A stretch of DNA of 64,000 nt from Helichrysum umbraculigerum (lineage: Eukaryota > Streptophyta > Magnoliopsida > Asterales > Asteraceae). The translations under genes were made by a program, and so were the position numbers. The DNA is taken from positions 17,222,001 through 17,286,000 of the forward strand of contig CATIUR010000003.1 of NCBI GenBank assembly GCA_949592205.1, given 5' to 3'. The notes under the pieces were generated by a model. It had not been told where the DNA came from. It saw only the letters and a list, made by a program, of their open reading frames with translations, and searched no databases. Shown here piece after piece: positions 1 through 11,650 of the stretch (positions are counted from its first letter, which is position 1; every line of letters begins with the position of its first letter).

Positions 1-1642
1 AGTAATTAATAAGTCCCACCAATGATCAGAAAGGTGACGTATAAATTGAAAGAAAGGTAGAAGTCAGTTAATGTAAAATGATATTAAACCACTAAACTGT
101 TGTTTTCATGTGGTTTTGTACGGAAATGATAAAATGAACCTAAGTGGGGGAGAAAATCGTAAATTGAAATAGAAAATGATATCATTTCATGAGATATGAG
201 ATGATGACAGAAAAATAATGGGTTAAAATACAACCTAAAATGAGTAAATGATTATAAAGTACGATTATAAGGGTTGAATGAAGGTTCTGAAAACCCAATT
301 AACTCAGTTTAAATGAATGAATGGTAAGTTTATGTCAATAAAGATTAAAAGTTTTAAAAAGTAGTAGCAGTTGAGAATGTAAGAATGTTAAATGATATCG
401 CCATTAGAAGAAGTTTATGTGTAAAGTACATGTATGTTATGATATAATGGCGAAATAAAGTAGAAATGTTGCAACTAGTAAGAGTTATGATATGAAATGA
501 AGCAGAAAGTAACACTTATTGTGTTTAAAGATAATAAATTTCACTATGTAAGTGAAACCGAATAAATAAAGGTTATGTGGAATTGAATCTTCACAAGTAT
601 AAAAGATTTCAAGTTGGTAAGATTATGTAATAATTATAGTTATAAATCCTATGATTGACTAGTTGCAAAGTTAAGAAGTCTAGCATAATGCTAGTTAAAG
701 TTTTTATGTAATTAATAGCTTTTTTTTTATAGTTATGGTTAAGGAAAAGGATGTCAATATTAGTATATATGAGGTGACTTTTAATGTCACTTTTATGGGT
801 AATGTTAAAGTAAAAGTAAATATTGTAAAGTAAAGATTCCAGTATGTTGCTAGTTTCAAAGCATGAAAGTGTTTAAGTGATCATGTGTTTAAGGTGTTAT
901 GTGATTAAGTATTAATGACCTCTATATGTGGTCTGTTAAAGTGGAAGGATAAGAAATGTGTGTGGCACCTCAGGACAGGGGAAAGCAAATGAAAAGCACA
1001 TGTAATAAGTGCATGTGGAAAGAATTGAAAGAATATATTGAAATGTATAAATTTCCTAAATGGCATAACGAGCATTATGTATATCACTTGCTAAATAGAA
1101 AGTTAGTTCGAATGGAGGAACAAATGTTAATGTTGCACCCGGTGTTAGACATTGCACACTGTGCTAATGAGAAGTAAGATGTAAAGATTATGTGTTTACT
1201 TGATCAGGGTGTGCAAGTTAAATGAAAAGGTATATATGAATAGTTATATGACTATGTTAGTAAGATTATATGTATAAGTTATTTAAATCACAAATTGATT
1301 AGAATTTATGGGATGTATGCCGATAAGAGGTAAGTGCATTTCTTCAAAGGCATTAAGTTGATAAGGTTGATTAGATATTCATATTGTCAGAATAACATGA
1401 AATGTATATAGCTGAAAAGCTATTCAGATTAATGTGATAAGCTAATGTGTTAAAGGGATTTGTATGTAATTAAGATGAAAACAGAAAGTTAGACCTGAAT
1501 GATGTATGTTATGTCTGCAACTAGTAAGTAATGAAGTATGTTAAGATAAGTAAACGCTTCTGCCTAAGCAAAGAGGTGTGTTAAGATTAAACAGGTGTCA
1601 GAGACATTTGTGAGGACACGAATGAGACAAGTGGGGGAGAGT
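1..1642 (+). mobile_element. Internal 3' part of a non-coding Ty3/Gypsy-related element
   Basis: AT-rich stretch with no ORF of retroelement character, running into a polypurine tract (1630-1642, AGTGGGGGAGAGT) and an LTR that starts TGTAACACCCC at 1643. The last ~40 bases before the tract resemble the end of pol in the intact element at 36795-36835 (shared TGTGAGGACAC and a G-rich tract), so the two are related. The rest shows no pol. It is either a LARD-like non-autonomous derivative or a heavily decayed copy. The 5' end lies outside the window. Confidence 0.5.
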
Positions 1643-4242
1643 TGTAACACCCCTAAAATACGTAAGTTTTATATGATTTAACATACGTTTTCGTATCAGT
1701 TTCATACAATATAAAATGTTGAATGTGTAAAGTAGCAAGGTTGTTAGAATTGGGTTAGTGGACTAACCAAATAAGTGAAGGTCTGTTAGAGGGACCAGAG
1801 GTGTAAACAAGTAAACTTGAGGGGAGAAACATGTAAAGTGTGTTAAATAAAACTCCTACAACCTTCTTTCTTGTTCCAGATACAGAAAATAAACACGTAT
1901 ATGTGTGTGCGTGTCTGAATCGTGAGAGAACAGCAAGAACAGGAACAAGAAATCAGAAATTTAGCTAAGGTTTAAGTGATTAAAGCTTGAAATCATCAAT
2001 TAACTATTCTTAAGGTATGTTTAACCCCTCTACAAGCTTAATTCATGTTAGGGTTTAAGTTTTGTAAACCCTAGATTATTAGAAGTTCATGAAAGTTAGT
2101 AAATTGAATGAATTAAGGTTCTATACATGTTTATGAGTCATGTAACATGATTAATTCAAGTTAGGGTTTGAAGTTTATAAACCCTAGATTCATAAAAGTT
2201 GATGAAAGCTAATTAATTTATGTAATTAGTGTTCCATACATGTTTATGAGTTATGCAGTATGTTTAATTCATGTTAATTTGACTAAAGAAAGCTTGATCA
2301 TGTGTAAATGGGTAAGCATGAGGTTATGTATATGTATGTCATAATGTATTCAGATGATGTTGATGATGATTAATGAAAGTAGTAAGTAGAAAATATAATA
2401 TTAACACTAATACAAGTTAAAAGTTATGAAATTGAATGAGAATTCGCTAAACCTAATATGGGGCTTTTGGTGGATTCATGGTAAATGATGTTAATTAACC
2501 TTGTTAATGATTAAAGAAGATTAATTAGTAATTGATAATGTGATTAAAGTGTAATTGTGATCATGTTGATTATAACTTGGAAAAAAAAATAGAAATAATA
2601 TGAATTTAATTAATTAACTTTAAAGGTCATGTTTAGTTGATTTAAAGATCAACTATTGAAAGTAATAAGAATGTAATGGTGATTAGTTAAATTGATCACA
2701 AGTTGATGCTAAGTGTATGTTATGTGGTTATGTTATGATAGGTGATCAATTGATATGGAAGCCCAAAGCAAGAGCTAAATGATTTAATCGTCTTAAGGGC
2801 TAAGGTGAGTTATATGGGGGTTAAATGGGTAAAGGTTGTATGTTCTAAGTTGCTTGCAAAAAGAAGTTCATACAATCTAGAAATGTGATGTTTATGTTTA
2901 TAAAGAAGATTAATGTTAAAGTTTATATGTAATTGATTAGTTATGTGTTGCTACTATATGTGGTAAGAAAAGTTGCAAAGTAGCAAGTATTGAAAGAACA
3001 TGAGAATATGTGAATGTTATGTAGAATGAATAAATTACAGGGAAAAGGAAAGAAAGCATGTTATGCACTTGATCGAGTGAATGAATGTTAGTATACATAC
3101 CACCTAGAGGTATGTTACTAAAGGCAAAGGTTATAGTATGCATACCACTTAGAGGTATGGTACTAAAGGAAAGATGTTGCACTTACACAATGATTGTGTG
3201 GTAAAGTAAGAAATGGTCATAATAATATTATATGTAGAAAGGTTATGTTCTTATTCCTTTAATTGCTCATGTACTCACTAAGCTTAATGCTTACCCCATA
3301 AGATGTTTCATGTTGTAGGTGCTTGGTTCGGTTAAACCAAATGGTTAAAGTGGATAAAAGATGGATGCAAGAGATTAGCGTGGAATGGAGCTTGCTTTAC
3401 GGTTAGATAAGCTCTATTTCCTTGAATGATCGTTATGAATGTCCAATTGTGTAAATCGCTCAAAGAAAAATTTTAAAATGTAAAGTTGAGAATGGTCAAA
3501 AGTATACTAAAACTATAAGTATAATGGTTGAAGTCATGTTTAGCGAGAAAGCATGCTCAAGTATGTCAAAAGTGTCAACTTGTGATGTTATAGTAAATTG
3601 ATGATGTTAGTAAGTTAGTTTGACTTGAATAAGTCAATTGAATGAGGTTTAACCAAGAAAGTGAGTCAATATGGTCAAAGACCCAATCGGGTCGTTTTGG
3701 TGTCCAAATGGGCAACCAATGGGGTTTACGAGTCAAAACAAGTTAGACATGGTAAAGGTCAAAGGTCATGGTGTCAATAAGTTGCAAATGGTGATTTGAG
3801 AGTGTGGTCAAAAGCTTAAACTCAGAATGCTAGTGGTTTAGAAGTTGTTATGTCAAGTATTTTGGTCCAAAATGGTCGAAATCGAGTCAACGGGTCAAAA
3901 TGAGATAAAACGAGAAAATGGAAAAAGTACAAAAGGAGAAATGTTCATTTTGTCAAGTTATAAGTGTCTGCAAAATTTTAAGTTTCCAGGTGTTATCATT
4001 TGAAAGCTACGTGAGTTTGAAGTTCGACTTTTCGTATTAAGTGTTGCAGACCAGATTTCTTTGGTACTAGAACAGCCTTGTTTTAGTACTAGAACAACCT
4101 TGTTTTAGTACTAGAACAAACCTGTTCTAGTTTACTCATTATTTTACATATGTTTTGAAACTAGTTCTTAGTATCAATTATGTTAACAAAGTCTATAAGT
4201 TAATAAAAAAAAAAAAAATGGTCACGTTTTCGGGGCGTTTCA
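1643..4242 (+). mobile_element. 3' LTR (about 2.6 kb) of the Gypsy-related element
   Basis: Begins TGTAACACCCCTAAAATACG exactly after a polypurine tract. It ends with an A-run, then a CGTTTTCGGGG-type stretch and CGTTTCA at 4242. Start, end and several internal blocks (for example the AGACCCAATCGGGTCGTTTT block near 3680) match the LTR of the intact element at 29695-31906, but with substantial divergence and a longer body. The terminal TTTCA instead of TTACA links it to the solo LTR at 45879-50475. The target duplication cannot be tested because the other side is off-window. Confidence 0.7.
4065..4130 (+). repeat. Three 22-bp palindromic tandem units in the LTR
   Basis: Three consecutive 22-bp units of the form TACTAGAACA-n-CCTTGTTTTAG. 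The third is a near-perfect palindrome (CTAGAACA...TGTTCTAG). They sit 112-178 bp before the LTR end, close behind a TGCAGACCAG stretch. The place matches that of the palindrome arrays in the other LTRs of this window. Confidence 0.8.
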
Positions 4243-4591
4243 TCAACCTTTTGGTTGACGCTTTTAGTGATGCATTCTCAGGTACACAACAACAGTAGGA
4301 ATGGCCCGCAGGATATGTTAAGCTAGTACGAGTCGCATGCATACACACTTATGAAGATTTTACTTGCATTATCTTTTGTATTTTGACTATGTATTTAAAA
4401 TCTTCAGAATCATTTTGCGAACTCGCTAATGATGTATACTTATGACTTGAAACCTTGTACTACTTTTGTAATGTAATGTATTTTCAAAAACGTCTCATTT
4501 AGAGTCGTTTGCTTAATCTTTGTGCTTGATATTTGATTAGTCACGCCCAAAAACAATCGCTTCCGCAAAACATGAAATTGGGGGTGTGACA
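4243..4591 (+). other. Possible end of another LTR
   Basis: Starts with a small hairpin (TCAACCTTTTGGTTGA) and finishes GGGGGTGTGACA at 4591, a common ending of plant Gypsy LTRs. The element at 1-4242 may have landed in an older LTR of which this is the 3' remnant. No second boundary or target duplication could be found, so this is tentative. Confidence 0.3.
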
Positions 4592-4650
4592 GATGTATAC
4601 TAGACTGAAATTCAAATGACAAGTCCTCTTAAAATCTTCAATAATTTGTT

Positions 4651-4870
4651 ATGGGTTTTGCTAACGTGTGCCCCGTGGCACACGTTAAGGTGCATTTAAT
4701 GAAGTCGAAATTTCCTTAAATATTAATATTTACATTTATACTCATTAATTCAATCTAATATTTTCCTTTGTTATGCATATATTAATTACAAATTCTGTTA
4801 TTTAAGAAAATTACAGGTTCATTAAATGCACATTAACGTGTGTCACGGAGCACATGTCAGCAAAATCCAT
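4651..4870. mobile_element. MITE with ~50-bp terminal inverted repeats
   Basis: The left end ATGGGTTTTGCTAACGTGTG and the reverse complement of the right end ATGGATTTTGCTGACATGTG match with few changes, and the match runs inward for about 50 bp. The left arm also contains a local hairpin (CGTGTGCCCCGTGGCACACG). Element length is 220 bp. No clear target duplication, so the superfamily is not assigned. Confidence 0.65.
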
Positions 4871-5089
4871 TTGTCATTGACATTTGCCTTATATCAAATA
4901 ATTAATGTGACTATCATTTTTAATTGTTTGCCTTATTTAGTTATTAGGGGTAATTTTTTAATTACCTTTAGTTGAGTCTAATTTAAGATAAATACAAAAA
5001 TGCTTTATATGTATAGAGATTTAGCGTGTTCTCCTTTCAATTGAATTTGAATAATGATATTCCCGGGATTGTTTTCAAATTAAAGAAGT

Positions 5090-5219
5090 GCGGTGATTTG
5101 TACACCCCAAATTTTAATCCATACACCACTAAACATACTTTATGATATTTTACTATACAATATCATACAACAGATAGTGGTGTATGGACAAAAATGATGG
5201 TGGACGAATAACCACTCAT
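5090..5219. mobile_element. Short MITE, possibly Mutator-type
   Basis: The arms around TCCATACACCACTA (left, near 5118) and TAGTGGTGTATGGA (right, near 5175) are inverted copies. An imperfect direct repeat TAAAGAAGT / TTAAGAAGT flanks the element (~9 bp), which would fit a Mutator-type target duplication. About 130 bp long, no coding capacity. Confidence 0.45.
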
Positions 5220-5898
5220 TTAAGAAGTATGGTGAGACAGGCTTCTTTTTCTCACCATTATTCTTCGAGTTTTCACCGTCTCCGGTCATTGTGACGGCTA
5301 TGATACCATATGTAGAAATTGATTGAATTTTTCTGTCTTTCTTTTGAGCATCTGTCCTACTACAGTTGTACACATTATTATTTTAGGTTGTTTTAAATAA
5401 GTGTCAACTTTAATGTTACAATCAATTAAAAGAGATTATAGTCGGTAGATATATTATTTGATTGGTGAAGAGTGTAGTTAGTATATATTTATAGAAGTGT
5501 GTGCATGTCAAATATATAAAGGTTATAATTAAACTTAAAGATTTGACTCGTTCACATCTTAAAATGATTTACTGAATATAGAGAGAAGATAAGTCGAAGT
5601 GTGATTAGGGATGAATTTAGACTTATATCATTAGGGATGTTCGTCATTACTCGTATTAAAATACTACGTGTCACATATTATTGCCAGTCACTCAGTCAGA
5701 CTTATATATAAATAAAAAATAAAATCAATCATATAATTGCATCAAGCAGAAAGAGATTAGGTAGCGATTGTAAATATTTTGACTCCGTAATATCCCTCTT
5801 TGATTGGATGAATCTGTAACGTGTGATGCGTATCCGTACCTAACTCAAGCATTCTTATTTGCTCATTTCAAGCATGTGCACTCCAAGTGTTTGATAAA
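5220..5898 (+). promoter_or_regulatory. Upstream region of the phosphatase gene
   Basis: No gene. A TATA-like stretch TATATATAAA lies at 5703-5712, about 190 bp before the chosen ATG at 5899, which would leave a leader of roughly 160 bp. No P1BS-type phosphate-starvation box (GNATATNC) was found by eye. Confidence 0.35.
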
Positions 5899-8800
5899 AT
5901 GTCTACGATGAACAATTTCTTCACAGTATTGTTGTTGCTGTTGTTTAAGGGCTTTCTATGGAGGGTATGCTATGGTTCATATTACTCTTCCATTATACGC
6001 AGCGATCTTGGAGGGCATGTTGGTCCTACTGATGAACAACCACTATCAAAGATTGCAATTCACAAAGCTTTTATTGATTTACATGAATCAGCTTCCATTA
6101 AGGCAAACCCTGTTCTTCTTGGTTTGAAGGTACAAATTGTTTCTTTTTATTAATCTTGATTATTATTGTATGATACGATGAGCAAATTGACAAGAAATGT
6201 AACACTAAACTATTGACGAACGCTAAATTATGCACTCCTTTTGATAGATTATAAAGAAATTGTTTCTTTTATTACTCCGTATAATTATATAATGTAATCG
6301 TAATCTTTGATTATATTAGATTGACAAGAAAGGTAATGTCAGCCTACATTCTAGATTGTATAAAAAGAAACTAAACATCTCTCCCTAAGATAGCGTGTGA
6401 TTGACGTAAATTTCTGTATAATCAAAATCAAATAGAACTGAAAAGTTAAGGGGAATCTGAATATGGATCCTGAAATAACGGAATTTGGGACCAGTGGTTG
6501 GGTCAAACTTATGTTTGTTTGAAGTTTGTCACATTTTCTCACACATGTCCCTATGCAATCATTGCATTTTCCTAAGTAAGTGGACTACATTTTTATATGA
6601 TTATAGGGAGAGGATACTGCATGGGTCAATGTGGAGCTCAAGTACCCAAATCCATCAGAGAGCGATTGGGTTGGAGTTTTTTCTCCAGCAAAGTTTGAGT
6701 AATGTTCATATATTCGATACTCCTGCATTATCTTGAAAATTAGTCGTTTGTTTATGTGTAAAACTGTCTCGTACGAAATGTTTATTAACTGTACAATAAT
6801 GGCAGTGCATCAGATTGCTACTATGAATCTGGAAAATCACATGAGGCTCCTTGCATATGCACAGCCCCGATAAAGGTATGCACAACATATATAACTCAGG
6901 TTTTGAGAATTACAAAAAAATAGAAATTGTGACTTGGTCTAAGGATTCTACATCTGAAAATGTAACGAACTGTATTCTATTGTATGCAACCTTCTTTTAA
7001 TGTTTCTATTGTAATATATTATTTTTAATTTAATATTGTTGCTATTGTATCTGACCTATTACAACTTTTAAACTGGTGATGTGGCATCAGTTTCGATGAT
7101 GTGGTGCTTGACGGGAAACTTATATGGCTGCCACATCAGCAGAAAATACCAGTTACCTGATAAAGAAAGTCACCTGATACTTATAGTAGAGATAATTGCA
7201 TGATACGTACAATTCGAATTTATAAAAAGTAATAAAGTATTTTTATACATACAATACAAACTTTGAAAGTTTGATGCTTACAATAGAATTTTGGTTTAAG
7301 TTTGATGCATTTCCCGACACTTTACCCTTTGTTTTAACCAGACATTCACTTGAAATTATGTTATTTTGCAGTATATGTTTGCAAACCACTCTAGTTCGAA
7401 TTATGTAACAACTGGAAAAGCTACATTGAGTTTCCAGATCATCAATCAGCGAGCAGATTTTTCCTTTGCATTATTTTCTGGTGGTTTAGAAAATGTGAGG
7501 AATTACTTCTTTCCACGATGTTAATTGTTTATCTTTTTGAAAACTGCTGATGATACCCTCTTTATGACTGAATACAGCCAAAATTGCTGGCTGTTTCGGA
7601 TCCTATATCATTTGCTAACCCTAAGGCTCCTGTTTATCCACGCCTTGCTCAAGGGAAGGCTTGGGATGAGGTACGTTTCTTGTCGGTGAATATTATGGGC
7701 AGGTTGGGCGGTTGGATAACGGTTCAGAACGGGCTCAGGTTGAAACATATCATATTTAGTACGAGTTGTAACGGATAGGTCCGGTTGTATTGAACCACAA
7801 ACACTTTTTTGCCCCAAGTTGAATTTTCTTGTAACCAAAAAAGTTTTAGTTACAAAACAATGTTATCACATTAATAGTCCAAATACGTGATTAAAAACAA
7901 ATTAGGAGGCTGTATACAGTAAAACTACACTTTGGGTGACTTTCCACCCATTTTCCGACCCATATGACCCATTTCGTTTTTAGCTAACATCTTTGGATGT
8001 GACCCATTTGGGATAAGAAGTGCCTATGTTGACTTAGTCTTATAAAGATGGATTGAAACCGTCACTTCTATCTTTATCTAATTCTCAATAGTTATTGGCA
8101 CATGACTTGTCTTACTTTTGCTGTGTCCAGATGACAGTTACCTGGACAAGTGGCTACAACATCGATGAAGCTGTTCCATTTGTTGAGTGGGGTTGGAAGG
8201 GCAGTACTCCTAAGCGTTCTCCAGCAGGAACATTGACATTTACTCGTGGTAGCATGTGTGGTAAGTTCTTATATCTATGCGTGTTTTTGTATACGTTTCG
8301 TTTTTGACATTGTATTGATGATCGCTTTCTTGCACTGCAGGTCCACCTGCACGTACAGTTGGATGGCGTGATCCTGGTTTTATACATACTAGTTTTTTAA
8401 AGGAATTGTGGCCAAACGCTATGTATGTGTTCGTAATATATATTATGACACACAGAGATATGACAAGATTCAATAATGTCTTTTTCGTTTTGCGTCTTTC
8501 TTTTGACCCAAATTTGGTTGCCACTACGATTATTCAGGTATGATTATAGGATAGGGCATATGCTGTTGAATGGATCAGTTGTTTGGAGTAAAATATACTC
8601 GTTTAAATCATCCCCATATCCAGGGCAGGATTCACTGCAGCGTGTTATTATTTTTGGAGACATGGGGAAGGTAATATTAGTTAAAAACTAACTTTTTTCC
8701 ATTTTAATATTTGCTATTATTTTATTAATATTATTTCTCACTACACAAAAAAATAAAAAATAAATTCTAATTACTGATACACCATTCTTTCAGGCAGAAC

Positions 8801-11409
8801 GAGATGGCTCAAATGAGTATGCTTGTTATCAGCCAGGATCACTCATTACGACAGACCAATTAATCAGCGATATTGATAACTATGACATAGTTTTCCATAT
8901 CGGAGATATGCCATATGCTAATGGATATCTCTCACAATGGGACCAGTTCACAGCACAAGTCGAACCCATTGCGTCAATAAAGCCTTACATGGTTGCAAGG
9001 TTTGAGTCTATCATGTACTAATAGAGGTTGCAAAGTTGGCTGGTTGCATGTTTGGGTGATGGGTCAAATAGTCAAAACATGTTCAGTTGGTTTGATCTTA
9101 AATTATTTCTGTTCATTGTTTTTCTTCTATAATTAATCATTGTGTCAATTGTCGAACATGATTAAAAAGGTGATTAAATTTCAATATCAACCTACTTTAT
9201 GGAACAAAAAGCATTTCGCCATTTATACATCAAACATACACTCTGGGCCACTTTTGACCCACTTATTTACAGATGTTTTGTGTTTTACCCATTTGACCTG
9301 ATAGGCTGATAGAGAGAAAATATAACCTGAATGTACTTGTTAAAGGGGTGAAATTGCTTTATGTGCTAGCATTGTTGAGAAAATATAACCTGAACATACC
9401 TTTTCTTCTGCAGTGGCAACCATGAACGATCTTGGCCCAATTCTGGAGGCTTCTATGATACAACAGATTCAGGTGGGGAGTGTGGTGTGCCTGCTGAGAC
9501 CATGTACTATGTTCCTGCAGAGAATAGAGCTAAATTTTGGTGAGAAAGATGTATTTTTCTTAATCACTTTCATGTCATACATAAATTTGAGGAAACATCA
9601 AATTGAGTAATGAATGCAACAAGTTTCTTATTGGAATGTCGCAACTCACTGCAATTTTCCTTTTAACGACAATTATATCCAAAGTTAACTCTTCTCCCAT
9701 GATTTATTTTTAGAAAATGTAGAGAGCATCCAAAAGATCATATTATGGATTTTCTAAGGTGGCAAAAAGGGGCAGGCTAGTAATGGGTAATTATATAGAA
9801 TGGTTCGGGGTTGGGTTCAACTGGTACTCGAAAACTTCTTTAATCTGCTTTTGTTGAACACAAACACTTATTTCGTCTTCTTTTCATGGATTTTACTAAT
9901 AGTTGATTTCTTAAAAATTTAATTAAGAAGACTAGATTATTACAATGATAAAGTTTCTTTAAATAAAACATTTTAGGAGGTTTTATGCATTTGCATTACA
10001 TTTTGGTGACTTTTGAATAATTTGATCTGTACCCGTTTCCCTTGTAACCATTTTGACCCGTTACAGCCAAAGTACAACCTAGAACGACTTATTTACCTAT
10101 AAAGATAACCTAGAACAGCCTTTTTACCCAATATTGAGAGGCAAAGATAACCTAGACCGACATATTAACCCATAATTTGTCTAATTATCACCTATATGGT
10201 TAACTAATAGTCAAACACTTACCGTATACTGTGTGTCTATAAATCATTACATATTGAACAAAACAAGTTTTACTTATCATAATGTTGTATACTGTTAACA
10301 GGTACTCAACAGATTATGGGATGTTTCACTTTTGCATCGCCGATTCAGAGCACGATTGGAGAGAGGGTTCAGAACAGTATGCATGGATAGAGAAGTGTCT
10401 GGCATCAGTTGACAGAAATAAACAGCCATGGCTGATCTTCTCAACTCATCGTGTGCTTGGCTATTCTTCCAACAGTTGGTATGCAATGGAGGGTTCGTTT
10501 GAAGAGCCCATGGGAAGAGAACATTTGCAGAAGCTATGGCAAAAATACAAGGTGGATATTGCATTCTATGGACATGTTCATAACTACGAAAGGACCTGTC
10601 CCATATACCAGGTACTTTTTATTTCTCTTTTTTGTTTATAAATGTAGAATATCTTGCGGCTAACCTAGTAAAGACAAACAATCACACACTAGAGGTGGTT
10701 AAAAGAGTGTCTTGGTAACGTGTCAAAACAGGTAGATGCTTGTACCCAGAACACCTTCTGTCTACAAAAAATTATTAATAGTTAATGTGTCTAGTATGAT
10801 AGCAAAAATTATATTATATCTTTAAAAATCCAATTTTTTGATGAAAAAATACGATTTATGAGGTGTTATAATAATCTAAAATTTTGGAAAAATTTTATTT
10901 ATGAGGTGTTATTAATAATCTAAAGTGCCGAATGTATGATATTTTCTTGATATATATTTTTCCCTTTGTTGGTTTTTCAAAGTAGATGTATTAGGAAGAT
11001 ATATAACTCACAACATTCGGCTATTGTTTATAACTGGTTAGTAAGTACTGAAATAATTTCATCGTGTCATATTTGTTGATTTATGATTATGGTGGCAATG
11101 TAGAACCAATGTGTCAACCCGGAAAGATATACTTATTCTGGCACCGTAAATGGGACGATCCACGTTGTCGTTGGTGGAGGAGGAAGTCATTTGTCAGATT
11201 TTACTGAGATAGAAACAGTTTGGAGTTTGTATAAAGATCACGATTGGGGGTTTGTCAAACTTACTGCGTTCAACCACTCTTCACTTCTTTTTGAGTACAA
11301 GAAGAGTCGGGATGGACTCGTGTATGATAACTTCACAATCTCTAGAGACTATAGGGATGTGTTGGCATGTGTACGTGATGGATGTGAACCTACAACATTG
11401 GCGAGTTAA
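5899..11409 (+). CDS. PAP27: Purple acid phosphatase, PAP1/PAP27 type (12 exons)
   Basis: A predicted secreted metallophosphoesterase of the long plant PAP class. Exons read from GT-AG sites with phases that all agree: 5899-6129, 6607-6698, 6806-6875, 7372-7494, 7578-7670, 8131-8260, 8341-8422, 8538-8670, 8794-8999, 9414-9539, 10302-10611, 11104-11409. Together they give 633 aa, near the ~610 aa of Arabidopsis PAP1/PAP27 (from memory). ATG at 5899 is chosen because the in-frame codon at 5887 is GTG; ATG at 5908 is an alternative. A hydrophobic signal peptide covers about residues 6-26. The order is an N-terminal Ig-like part, a fibronectin-III-like part (~200-300), then the catalytic domain. 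Metal ligands seen: D315 (GDMG), D356 and Y359 (GDMPY), N389 (GNHE), H478 (FSTH), H520 and H522 (GHVH). The usual substrate histidine in YHYMEGE is replaced (WYAMEG, 488-493), as in proteins labelled probable inactive PAP. Enzyme activity is therefore uncertain. Several introns hold MITE copies. Confidence 0.93.
7685..8045. mobile_element. MITE-like copy in PAP intron 5
   Basis: Contains the shared words GGTTGGGCGGTTGGATAACG, GAACCACAAACACTTTTTT and CACTTTGGGTGACTTTCCAC, and ends in GACCCATTTG-type repeats. The same words recur in introns 9 and 10 and in the SAP gene. Probably a hAT-type non-autonomous family; exact ends not resolved. Confidence 0.5.
9030..9310. mobile_element. MITE-like copy in PAP intron 9
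   Basis: Diverged relative of the intron 5 copy. It has GGGTGATGGGTCAAATAGTC at its left and CACTCTGGGCCACTTTTGAC with TACCCATTTGACCTG at its right. No coding sequence. Confidence 0.45.
9762..10080. mobile_element. MITE-like copy in PAP intron 10
   Basis: Shares AACACAAACACTTATTT, ACATTTTGGTGACTTTTGA and a terminal TTTTGACCCGTTAC with the copies in introns 5 and 9. Ends are approximate. Confidence 0.45.
10853..10924 (+). repeat. Short direct repeat in PAP intron 11
   Basis: ATTTATGAGGTGTTAT followed by TAATAATCTAAA occurs twice, about 45 bp apart, with minor changes. A local duplication of no evident function. Confidence 0.6.
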
Positions 11410-11511
11410 GCCGATGTGCAAAATGTTTGTACTATTCTTAGGAAATGTACCTTATTGAACCCTTTAAGCTTAAATGGTAAGCTTGTGGGTTAATGAAAGC
11501 TTATATATACA

Positions 11512-11650
11512 CCTTACCTTGTATTCTTGTAACGCGAAATCAATTATCTGATGAATGAAGATCTGTAGATGAGAGGCAATCCTTACCTTGTATTCTTTGT
11601 AACGCGAAATCAATTATCTGATGAATGAAGATCTGTAGATGATAGGCAAT
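11512..11650 (+). repeat. 69/70-bp tandem duplication in the PAP 3' region
   Basis: Units 11512-11580 and 11581-11650 differ by one inserted T and one G/T change. They start 103 bp after the stop codon, so they probably fall within the 3' UTR and may duplicate poly(A) signals. Confidence 0.9.
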
